12,298 nucleotides of DNA, taken from JACIYW01 sp014359745. GTDB taxonomy: Bacteria > Pseudomonadota > Alphaproteobacteria > Rhodobacterales > Rhodobacteraceae. Below the pieces are notes generated by a model, which ran no database searches, was not told where the DNA came from, and saw nothing but the letters and a program-made list of their open reading frames with translations. The stretch covers positions 1 through 12,298 of the forward strand of contig JBNPWE010000046.1 in the NCBI GenBank assembly GCA_050433985.1, in the 5' to 3' direction. This document shows, piece by piece, positions 7,399 through 12,298 of this stretch (its first letter is position 1; the number at the start of each line of letters is the position of its first letter). The position numbers and the translations under genes are program-made.

Positions 7399-7575
7399 TC
7401 AGTCGTTGGCTGGCTTGGTTTTGTGCCGATCAGCAGGGAATTCCTTTTGCCTGCGAAAAGCAGCACGTAGCGCCTCGCTCGGTGAAGCCGGAGAGTCCAA
7501 CGCGTCAAAGAACGCCTGATGGTCGCATGGCTTCAGGTTCGTGAGGTCGGGGCTGTTGCCGGCATTTTCTTTCAT
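7399..7575 (-). CDS. Short protein resembling the C-terminal tail of a TacA/DUF1778 antitoxin
   Basis: A 58-aa protein starting at the ATG at 7575, which has GGAGG 9 bases upstream; an in-frame TTG further up (7602) lacks one. Residues about 14-45 (LKPCDHQAFFDAL, then SPASPSEALRAAFRRQKEF) follow the pattern of the C-terminal segment of DUF1778 antitoxins, 'L...D...F..AL..P..P..aL..A..r', which wraps and neutralises a GNAT acetyltransferase toxin. The ribbon-helix-helix DNA-binding part that normally precedes it is absent, and no GNAT toxin is next to it. It lies 36 bp after the RES toxin in the same direction and may be the third gene of that operon. Possible roles are an orphan neutraliser of a toxin encoded elsewhere or a decayed remnant. 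Confidence 0.6.
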   Translation of the reverse strand: MKENAGNSPDLTNLKPCDHQAFFDALDSPASPSEALRAAFRRQKEFPADRHKTKPAND

Positions 7576-7611
7576 TTCTCTAGCCCTCCAAGCCAACTGC
7601 AATCCAGCTGA

Positions 7612-8313
7612 TCAGCCAACAGCCGTGATTGAGTAGTGCGGCGTACCATCCCAAACAAGATCCCAAGATGCGCCCGGACGGACGTTCTGGATCGCATGCG
7701 GCTCGAAGCAGACCAGACAATTCCCTCCGGGCGCCGGAGCCCGGACCGAAGGGTAAATCAGGCCGCGGGATCCCGCTCGGCGCAGATGTTGGGCGAGGCT
7801 TTGCCCCTCAGGATATCCAACGGCCAGATCCGGATGCAGCGCCGGATGTTCCAGCTCGTCGGTCAGATCATCGAAGATTCCGATGAAATCCGCCAGCAGT
7901 TCCACATAGCGGGCGCTGTCATGGAAGCTGCCCGTAAAGCCAAGTTCGCGCGTGCGGTGCCAGGCCACTTCACTGACGGAAACCATCACGTCCCATGCGC
8001 AGTACCATGCGCCGCGCTCCTCAGTGTTGAAGCGGTTTCCACCTGCGCGGGTATAGGTGAAGGCTGCGTTGACATGGCTGTCGCCGTAGATGCGCAGATC
8101 ACGGCTGCGGCGCTGCCAGGCAAGCTCGCGCGGGTCCAGATGCGGATTGCGGCCACGTTCGGCCAGAAGACGGCCGCTAGTCAGGCCCTCGATCTCTGCC
8201 AAGATCTCCATCTCGTCATCGGTATCGACGAGACCGCGCAGAGATGGCGGCTTGTGGTAGGTGGCGGGCAGGAGACGAACGAGACCGCGATCAGAAATCT
8301 CGGTCTGCTTCAT
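7612..8313 (-). CDS. RES-domain toxin (NAD+-degrading family)
   Basis: A 233-aa protein with a RES domain over about residues 75-210. Family landmarks are Arg94 in GGNRFN (91-96), Glu115 in SVSEVAWH, and the Ser-Val-Arg triplet within GLIYPSVR (184-191) followed by GGNCLVCFEP (196-205). RES toxins such as MbcT destroy NAD+ and arrest growth when free of their antitoxin; I infer the same here from family and pairing. The N-terminal 70 residues are an extension. Its ATG overlaps the antitoxin stop by 4 bases (ATGA), typical for such pairs and favouring stoichiometric production. No sign of truncation. Confidence 0.85.
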   Translation of the reverse strand: MKQTEISDRGLVRLLPATYHKPPSLRGLVDTDDEMEILAEIEGLTSGRLLAERGRNPHLDPRELAWQRRSRDLRIYGDSHVNAAFTYTRAGGNRFNTEERGAWYCAWDVMVSVSEVAWHRTRELGFTGSFHDSARYVELLADFIGIFDDLTDELEHPALHPDLAVGYPEGQSLAQHLRRAGSRGLIYPSVRAPAPGGNCLVCFEPHAIQNVRPGASWDLVWDGTPHYSITAVG

Positions 8314-8699
8314 GCCCCACCACGCAGAGCATCGAGATAGGTCCGCACCGCGAGGATCTGCGGCAAGCCCCCGTCGATGGCGGTGTCGACCGGACGGCTA
8401 CCGCCAAACAGCGGGCCGGTGTTCGGTCGGGTGAACCAGATTCGCGCGAGTGACTCAGAGAAGTAGAGTTCGAGCGACTTGTAGATGCCAATTACAGCGC
8501 TGAGCCGCAGCAGTTGGTCCTTGGTGAGCTCTCCGGCGAAATCTGGCTTCTTCGCACGCTTCCATGTACTCTCAGACATATCGGCAAGGCCCGCCGCTTC
8601 CTTCAGACTGAGACCCCAGGCATCGGCCACGCGCGCATAGGCTTTCAACGCTACTGCGTTGACCTGTGCAGGTTCTCGAATCTTCTCTGCAACTTGCAT
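8310..8699 (-). CDS. Xre/MbcA/ParS-family antitoxin
   Basis: A 129-aa antitoxin that pairs with the RES toxin. The N-terminal part (about 16-52) is a helix-turn-helix segment (LSLKEAAGLADMSESTWKRA). The C-terminal part (about 58-127) is the MbcA/ParS/Xre toxin-binding domain (formerly DUF2384), with the ending GGSRPVDTAIDGG (99-111) and LPQILAVRTYLDAL (112-125). I chose the ATG at 8699 because GGAGG lies 5 bases upstream. Two further in-frame starts upstream (8711 and 8762) would overlap the ribosome binding site or the promoter. The protein probably represses its own operon through the palindrome at 8725-8736. Confidence 0.85.
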   Translation of the reverse strand: MQVAEKIREPAQVNAVALKAYARVADAWGLSLKEAAGLADMSESTWKRAKKPDFAGELTKDQLLRLSAVIGIYKSLELYFSESLARIWFTRPNTGPLFGGSRPVDTAIDGGLPQILAVRTYLDALRGGA

Positions 8700-8718
8700 G
8701 TCGTCCTCCATTGCACTC

Positions 8719-8746
8719 AATATAGTCCATATGGACCTTTTGTAAA
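8719..8746 (-). promoter_or_regulatory. Promoter of the Xre-RES operon
   Basis: On the minus strand TTTACA (8746-8741) and TATATT (8724-8719) are 16 bases apart. Transcription would start around 8711, just before the GGAGG at 8709-8705 and the ATG at 8699. This AT-rich patch stands out in a GC-rich region. Confidence 0.65.
8725..8736. promoter_or_regulatory. Palindromic operator in the Xre-RES promoter
   Basis: GTCCATATGGAC is a perfect 12-bp palindrome placed between the -35 and -10 hexamers. A dimeric Xre-type antitoxin, alone or with the RES toxin, is the expected ligand; binding there would shut off the operon. Confidence 0.55.
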
Positions 8747-8774
8747 GATCAAATGAACCCATCGCGCAGAGGTC

Positions 8775-9419
8775 TCACCCGAACCGCCGCCCTCCTTCCG
8801 TGAAGGTGTATTCATTGGCGATGATGCTGTCTTCGATGGACTCGTCCGAGGTCAGGTGGTCGTATTCGACCTGAAGCTGGCGGTAGAGCCAGCGGACAAG
8901 GTCGCGGATCGCCTCGGTCACGATCTCCTCGGCGCCCTCGGTGGGCGGCTGCCAGGTCAGGCTGTCGCGGGTGACATCTACGGACATGGTGTATTCGTGG
9001 TAATAACGGCCGCGGTGGCTGACCTCGGCGACAAGCTGGTAGAAGTTGCGCCGCTGAATGGCCTGCAGCCGGTCAGCGATACCGTGCAGCGTCGCGTCCT
9101 GGGGCGCATAGTCCCGGATACGCGCGACCGCGCCCTTGGCGTGACTGAGATAGCCCTCGAAGCAAGCGCCATCCCCCTGGCTCCAGAACCCTGAAAACCA
9201 GATGCAGGGTTTCTGCCTTGTCCCGCCGCCCATCAGGCGGACGGGGGTGGTTTTGAGCCAGATGCCGAGGATATCGCAGATGCGCTCGAAATCCTCGTAT
9301 ACCGCGTCCCACCAATCGTAATGGGGCCCAAGCTCGCGATACCAACTGCGGGCCTTGTCCTTGGCGACGTCGCAGAGTTCAGGGAACTGGTAGACTGTTG
9401 TGCAGATGACCTCAGGCAT
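8775..9419 (-). CDS. Conserved hypothetical protein with FSGFWSQGDGACFEG motif
   Basis: A 214-aa soluble protein of unknown function. Its most distinctive segment is WFSGFWSQGDGACFEG (74-89), which I recognise from hypothetical proteins of phages and plasmids. It is preceded by a tryptophan-rich stretch (SWYRELGPHYDWWDAVYEDF, 25-44), and a helical segment about 165-200 ends in an acidic tail. No signal peptide or membrane segment is visible. GGGGAGG lies 6 bases before the ATG. The gene overlaps the end of the 139-aa gene by 8 bases, so the two are probably translated together. Some database entries label relatives as toxin-antitoxin related, as I recall, but nothing in the sequence supports that. 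Confidence 0.8.
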   Translation of the reverse strand: MPEVICTTVYQFPELCDVAKDKARSWYRELGPHYDWWDAVYEDFERICDILGIWLKTTPVRLMGGGTRQKPCIWFSGFWSQGDGACFEGYLSHAKGAVARIRDYAPQDATLHGIADRLQAIQRRNFYQLVAEVSHRGRYYHEYTMSVDVTRDSLTWQPPTEGAEEIVTEAIRDLVRWLYRQLQVEYDHLTSDESIEDSIIANEYTFTEGGRRFG

Positions 9420-9831
9420 GTGCGTCCTCCCCGTTCAGCGCGGCAGTCAGCCATTCCTGGGTGCTGGTCCAGCCGTTGGATTTGCGCGCGCCCAGATCGA
9501 TGACATGCGCGCCGCCGCCAAAGGCGTCGAGGCGCGGGCGGGAACAGGTTAGACCGTACTGAAACCCCCAGAGGCCGGTGAGGTCGAGCGCGTCCGCGAG
9601 GCGCAGCACGAAGCGGATGACAGCCTCGACATCGCCGTGCTCGTCGTCATGGATCCAGAGGGTGCTGCCCTCAGGTGCGTCTTGGCGCGAGAGTGTGAGT
9701 CCTGCGAATTCCGGCTCGTCGGCGTCCTGCTCCGCGGCGCGGAGATCCTGAAACAGCGCAAGCGCGCGGACGGCCTTGTCGGCCGTGCCAACGTCGATGA
9801 TGCATGAGAAATGGGTGAAGTAATCCGCCAT
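9412..9831 (-). CDS. Conserved hypothetical protein (139 aa)
   Basis: A 139-aa acidic protein of unknown function. Conserved-looking features are LWIHDDEHGDVEAVIRFV (58-75) and WGFQYGLTCSRPRLDAFGGG (88-107), the latter resembling a pattern I have seen in plasmid hypothetical proteins. GGAGG lies 5 bases before the ATG. It is coupled by an 8-base overlap to the 214-aa gene downstream and separated from the 65-aa gene upstream by 75 bp containing a strong hairpin. No membrane segment or signal peptide. Confidence 0.8.
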   Translation of the reverse strand: MADYFTHFSCIIDVGTADKAVRALALFQDLRAAEQDADEPEFAGLTLSRQDAPEGSTLWIHDDEHGDVEAVIRFVLRLADALDLTGLWGFQYGLTCSRPRLDAFGGGAHVIDLGARKSNGWTSTQEWLTAALNGEDAHA

Positions 9832-9853
9832 GGGGACCTCCTGAAATTGAGAG

Positions 9854-9873
9854 GCCCGGCCAAGGGGCCGGGC
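9854..9873 (-). terminator. Perfect GC-rich hairpin between the 65-aa and 139-aa genes
   Basis: GCCCGGCC (9854-9861) and GGCCGGGC (9866-9873) form an 8-bp perfect stem with a 4-base loop. On the minus strand it is followed by CTCTCAATTTC, which is not a U-tract, so full termination is doubtful. It may attenuate or stabilise the message entering the 139-aa gene. Confidence 0.4.
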
Positions 9874-9906
9874 ACTGGATTGGGATGAAGGGATGAGGCA
9901 GAGCGA

Positions 9907-10104
9907 TCAGCCGGATGGCGGATCGCCTGCGGCTTGACGTGCCGCGTGCGCGCAGAGCATCTGCCGGTAGAAGCGTTTGCGTGCCGTTCGGAAGCTGCGC
10001 ACGGCGCGCGTGTCGGGATGAAGCGCCCGGACCGCTGCGCGCAGGACAGTGAAGGGCGACGCCGTCGGCGGCAGGCGGAGGCGCAGATAGGCTGGATCGG
10101 TCAT
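9907..10104 (-). CDS. Small basic hypothetical protein (65 aa)
   Basis: A 65-aa protein rich in arginine and alanine (RAAVRALHPDTRAVRSFRTA, 26-45), so it may bind nucleic acid, but no known motif is present. The ATG lies one base after the stop of the DUF6915 gene and has no clear ribosome binding site, so translation probably depends on ribosomes finishing the upstream gene. Its high GC at third positions matches its neighbours. I do not recognise the family. Confidence 0.6.
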   Translation of the reverse strand: MTDPAYLRLRLPPTASPFTVLRAAVRALHPDTRAVRSFRTARKRFYRQMLCAHAARQAAGDPPSG

Positions 10105-10105
10105 G

Positions 10106-10483
10106 TCAGCTGATCTCGACCACGGGCGAGGCGAGATGCGGATCGACCAGCGCCTCGATCCGCTCGGTCCGACCCATCCAGGGCTCGGGGCGGATCGCTT
10201 TCACCCAGTCGGCAAAGCTGGGGATGAAGCCGAGGTCCTCCTTCACATGCTGTTCGCCGACCCACCGGGTCGGGATGACGCGCCCGGTCGAGAGCGTGAG
10301 CGTCGGCCCGAAGATCGTCTCGGCCATGAAAATGCCCTCGGCATGGTGGCGCAACGCCCGGTGTCGGAAATCCGCAGTGATCGATTTCGATGCATCGAAC
10401 CAGGTATGCACCGCCATGAAATCGTCGACCGTGCCGCCCCATTTCTTCACCGAGGACAGGGCGTGGTGATAGGGATGTGCCAT
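10106..10483 (-). CDS. DUF6915 family protein
   Basis: A 125-aa protein that I assign to DUF6915 from its start MAHPYHHALSSVKKWGG and from DFRHRALRHHAEGIFMAETI (38-57) and GEQHVKEDLGFIPSFADW (76-93). The histidine-rich HRALRHH core, with later His79 and acidic residues, could bind a metal, but this is only a reading of the residues and no function is established. I chose the ATG at 10483, preceded by GAGGGGG; the frame continues upstream into low-complexity codons that overlap the DUF6878 gene and are not real. It follows the DUF6878 stop by 10 bp and precedes the 65-aa gene by one base, so these are one transcription unit. Confidence 0.8.
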   Translation of the reverse strand: MAHPYHHALSSVKKWGGTVDDFMAVHTWFDASKSITADFRHRALRHHAEGIFMAETIFGPTLTLSTGRVIPTRWVGEQHVKEDLGFIPSFADWVKAIRPEPWMGRTERIEALVDPHLASPVVEIS

Positions 10484-10493
10484 TGCTGCCCCC

Positions 10494-10985
10494 TCAGAAA
10501 TTGTGGGTGAAGAGTTCGGACGACGTAAACCGTTCGTTGAACTCGAGATGGATGCAGCGGGCGGAAGCGTCGAAGCAGAACTCGCCGTAGGCGCCGTCGT
10601 TGTTTTCCCAACCGCCATGGGCGTCGGAGAGGAAGTCGTAGGCGAGCTGCTCGACGACATCCGCCAGCGACAGGCTGCGCATCTCGACCTCGGGATCATC
10701 CCAGGTCAGCGCGGCATAGCGGATTTCGCTCAATGGGAAATCGACAGCGGTCTCGCCGGACCAAGCGCCGATGCTTTCGATCTGACCGCTGTCACCGGCA
10801 CCGTCGAAGGTCACGGTGACATGGGTGATGCCGGCGGCCATGAGGCCAGCAAACAGGCGATCCTTGTTGCCGGGGCGCAGGGCGAGGGACCGGGCCTCGC
10901 GTTCGGCATGCGCGGCGAAGATTGACCGCATATCGACGGTGGAGGGCGGCATCGCCGTTACGAGCGTGGGTTCAGTAAGGTTCAT
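10494..10985 (-). CDS. DUF6878 family protein
   Basis: A 163-aa protein that I assign to DUF6878 from FDGAGDSGQIES (60-71) and HGGWENNDGAYGEFCFD (123-139), followed by an LEFNERF motif (147-153). The clustered acidic and glycine residues could form a ligand or metal site, but the family has no established function. The chosen ATG at 10985 is preceded by GGAGTTTCCCG; an in-frame upstream start at 11021 would lie in the leader. The leader resembles that of the helicase gene, which suggests the two share a control signal. First gene of the DUF6878-DUF6915-65 aa unit. Confidence 0.8.
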   Translation of the reverse strand: MNLTEPTLVTAMPPSTVDMRSIFAAHAEREARSLALRPGNKDRLFAGLMAAGITHVTVTFDGAGDSGQIESIGAWSGETAVDFPLSEIRYAALTWDDPEVEMRSLSLADVVEQLAYDFLSDAHGGWENNDGAYGEFCFDASARCIHLEFNERFTSSELFTHNF

Positions 10986-11078
10986 CGGGAAACTCCAGTA
11001 AGGGGAACGGGTTGGAGCCAAGCCGGGCGATCTCTCTCACCCGGCAAAACTCCCGAAACCCCAGCCCTCCTCTGTCTC
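10986..11078 (-). promoter_or_regulatory. 5' leader of the DUF6878 gene, second copy of the shared leader
   Basis: It carries the purine-rich block with GAGGAGGGCTGGGG 79 bases from the start codon and ends in GGAGTTTCCCG before the ATG, as in the helicase leader. A different stem occupies the middle: GCCGGG (11022-11027) and CCCGGC (11040-11045) with a 12-base loop. No clear -35/-10 pair is visible. Confidence 0.45.
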
Positions 11079-11085
11079 TCGGGCG

Positions 11086-11604
11086 TCACGCCGCGACCTG
11101 CAGCGCCCGGGCGGCAAAGGCGCGCCAGAGCGGATCGACAAGGCGGGCATCGAGAAGATCGGCACGGTGACGCAGCCGCTGCGCGAGAGCTGGTTCCTGC
11201 CAATCAGTGGCGCGGCCAGCCTGGGCGCGAAGTTGAACCGCCTCGGTCAAAACAGCCCGCGCCTCAAGAGCATTGGCGACAGGGTGACACCAAGCCACAG
11301 CACCATGACTGGCGGCCCCGGCAAGAACCAGACGCTGGTCGCAATCAAGGATGGCCAGAAGCTGCGGCGCTGCATCGGGGCCGTTATCTTCTGCATGCTC
11401 AAACGCCCCCTGCATGGCATCGGCCAAGGTCGCGAAACGCTCAACGACCACAGGGGCAGCGGTGCCCGACATCAGAGCTGCCGGCGTCCGGTGCATCCGC
11501 GTCAGCGCGAAAGGCAGACTGGGATTAGCAGCGACGGTTGGACCACCCGGAACGGGGGCCATCGGGCGCGTGCTCGGCTGGATCGGCAGGGGAAGGTCAA
11601 ACAT
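11086..11604 (-). CDS. Hypothetical protein (172 aa), Ala/Pro-rich
   Basis: A 172-aa protein without a recognised domain. The first 45 residues are rich in proline and alanine and probably disordered. The middle (about 55-130) reads like a small alpha/beta domain (QLLAILDCDQRLVLAGAASH, 81-100), and the end is helical and arginine-rich (LAQRLRHRADLLDARL). I chose the ATG at 11604, with GGAG 8 bases upstream; in-frame codons above it run into a GC-rich hairpin. Next to it are the RadC remnant upstream and the DUF6878 leader downstream (100 bp). Codon use matches the neighbours, so I regard it as a real gene of unknown role. Confidence 0.7.
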   Translation of the reverse strand: MFDLPLPIQPSTRPMAPVPGGPTVAANPSLPFALTRMHRTPAALMSGTAAPVVVERFATLADAMQGAFEHAEDNGPDAAPQLLAILDCDQRLVLAGAASHGAVAWCHPVANALEARAVLTEAVQLRAQAGRATDWQEPALAQRLRHRADLLDARLVDPLWRAFAARALQVAA

Positions 11605-11663
11605 GGAAATCTCTCCAACGGCGCGGGAAGCCGCTCTCCCCGCCTCAGCCGTCAAAGACCAAA

Positions 11664-11693
11664 CCGCCGCCCTCTTCCTCGAAGGGGCGGCGG
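11664..11693 (-). terminator. Strong hairpin after the RadC remnant
   Basis: CCGCCGCCC (11664-11672) pairs with GGGCGGCGG (11685-11693), and CTTC (11674-11677) with GAAG (11681-11684), giving 13 bp with a single bulged base and a 3-base loop. On the minus strand it is followed by TTTGGTCTTTG, a broken T-rich run. It may end the radC message or be part of the leader of the 172-aa gene. Confidence 0.45.
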
Positions 11694-11713
11694 CGATAGG
11701 TCCGGACAGGGCG

Positions 11714-12037
11714 TCAGAGTTTGCCGAGACTCCGCAGGCTCAGCTCCGTCCCGGCACCCACGATGATGTGGTCATGCAGCGTCAGACCGAGATACTTGCA
11801 GCCCTTCTGGATCTCCTTGGTCATGCTGAGATCTGCCTCCGACGGCGTCGGATCGCCCGACGGATGGTTGTGGATCAGGATCAGGGCGCTGGCGTTCAGC
11901 ATCAGCGCCCGCTTGATCACCTCGCGCGGATAGACCGGGACATGGTCGACCGTGCCGGTCGACAAGAGCTCATCGGCGATGATGCGGTTCTTGCGGTCGA
12001 GATAGAGGACATGGAACCGCTCGATCGGGCCGCGCAC
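11714..12037 (-). pseudogene. radC: RadC/JAB-domain protein, C-terminal fragment lacking its N-terminal half
   Basis: The frame encodes the JAMM/MPN+ domain of RadC: ERFHVLYLDRKN at the start, Glu23, the metal motif HNHPSGDPTPSEAD (56-69, with His56, His58 and Asp69), and the usual end LHDHIIVG...LSLRSLGKL. RadC proteins are about 220 residues or longer, so roughly the first 110-120 residues (UPF0758 helix-hairpin-helix part) are missing. The homology stops at about base 12040, right at a 32-bp palindrome, and the frame hits TAA at 12074-12076. A GTG at 12037 could start a 107-aa product, but it has no ribosome binding site, so I call it a remnant. RadC is not a proven repair enzyme despite its name; family copies on mobile elements are thought to help establishment. 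Confidence 0.75.
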
Positions 12038-12041
12038 GGTG

Positions 12042-12100
12042 AGCGCGTTATGCCGACGTCGGCATAACGCGCTTTATGCCGATGCCAGGATTATGCCGAC
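12042..12100. repeat. 32-bp perfect palindrome plus two further TTATGCCGA copies
   Basis: Bases 12042-12073 are a perfect palindrome whose centre is TTATGCCGACGTCGGCATAA (12048-12067), with AGCGCG and CGCGCT on either side. The unit TTATGCCGA recurs in plus orientation at 12074-12082 and 12091-12099. Four copies in 53 bases, two facing each other and two in tandem, look like binding sites for a recombinase or a dimeric regulator. The cluster sits exactly where RadC homology stops. Confidence 0.75.
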
Positions 12101-12232
12101 ATAGCCATGTAAGCATCTGAATAAGAAGCAATCGACATCATTCCTGTTGGCATTATCCTCGGGCCTGAAGGTTGGTATCATCTCCTTTTTCGCATCGAAA
12201 CGAGGTAAGGTTCCGCCGAGGGCCGTCTTGCC

Positions 12233-12298
12233 TCAGCAGTTCTTCTCGTCGGCCATGATGCTCTCGATGACTTTGGGATCACACTGTTCGTCGCGCAG
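12233..12298 (-). CDS. C-terminal tail of an unidentified protein, cut by the window edge
   Basis: On the minus strand the last 21 codons before a TGA (12233-12235) read as a plausible protein end with two cysteines, including DEQCDPKVIESIMADEKNC. Codon choice favours G and C at third positions. The two cysteines and acidic residues could suit a metal or redox protein, but 21 residues do not allow assignment. It lies inside the putative inserted element and may be one of its genes. Confidence 0.45.
   Translation of the reverse strand: MRDEQCDPKVIESIMADEKNC

Larger units (their letters stand above)
12042..12298. mobile_element. Putative end of an inserted element that truncated radC
   Basis: The right-hand 225 bases are less GC-rich than the rest and begin with the palindromic cluster. 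RadC coding sequence is lost exactly at this boundary. No transposase, integrase or target duplication lies within the window, so the type of element is unknown. A tyrosine-recombinase element is one possibility, since those often have palindromic ends. No other gene is visible in 12101-12232. Confidence 0.35.

Noticed and set aside
7636..8340. A 234-codon plus-strand frame opposite the RES toxin
   Set aside because: Mirror image of a well supported RES gene, with no recognisable domain.
10484..10699. Upstream extension of the DUF6915 frame by 72 codons
   Set aside because: Ser/Thr/Pro-rich shadow of the DUF6878 gene; the internal ATG at 10483 has a good ribosome binding site and begins the conserved sequence.
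12074..12181. A 35-codon minus-strand frame between the palindrome and the partial gene
   Set aside because: GGAG touches its ATG without the needed spacing, and its codons run through the TTATGCCGA repeats.

Overview
The window looks like accessory DNA, a large plasmid or an integrated conjugative element, from a GC-rich alphaproteobacterium. Rhodobacterales is the best guess. The basis is high GC at third codon positions, a GTTC-N7-GTTC (alphaproteobacterial LexA-type) motif, and a gene set (strawberry-notch helicase, Toprim primase-like protein, DUF2493, DUF6878, DUF6915, RadC/JAB) that I recognise from plasmids of that group. No rRNA, tRNA, CRISPR array or complete transposase gene is visible. 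All but one of the confident genes lie on the minus strand.

Layout from right to left, which is the direction of transcription. The right edge (about 12042-12298) is a junction. A RadC/JAB gene survives only as its C-terminal catalytic part (11714-12037) and runs into a 32-bp perfect palindrome followed by further TTATGCCGA copies. Beyond that the DNA is less GC-rich, and the last bases hold the C-terminal tail of an unidentified minus-strand gene. From 11604 to 8775 there are six small genes of unknown function: a 172-aa protein, a DUF6878 protein, a DUF6915 protein, and proteins of 65, 139 and 214 aa. Four of the five junctions among the last five are overlapping or close, and a hairpin interrupts the series at 9854-9873. 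From 8746 to 7399 there is an Xre/MbcA-type antitoxin and RES-type toxin pair with its own promoter and palindromic operator, followed by a 58-aa protein resembling the toxin-neutralising tail of a TacA/DUF1778 antitoxin. The only confident plus-strand gene (7099-7392) encodes two copies of a 'KQ...WID' motif. It starts from a divergent intergenic region that carries the LexA-type box.

From 6922 to 203 there is a large-protein operon: a 1459-aa methyltransferase plus strawberry-notch helicase fusion (same broad architecture as DarB of phage P1), a Toprim primase-like protein translated from a start 3 bp after the helicase stop, and, after a 372-bp spacer filled by a nested inverted repeat, a DUF2493 (SLOG superfamily) protein.

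Inference: the combination of DarB-like fusion, primase-like protein, RadC, nucleotide-sensing SLOG-type protein and toxin-antitoxin genes fits a maintenance and establishment region of a mobile element, helping incoming DNA survive and be replicated. No direct evidence for transfer or replication origins is visible here.
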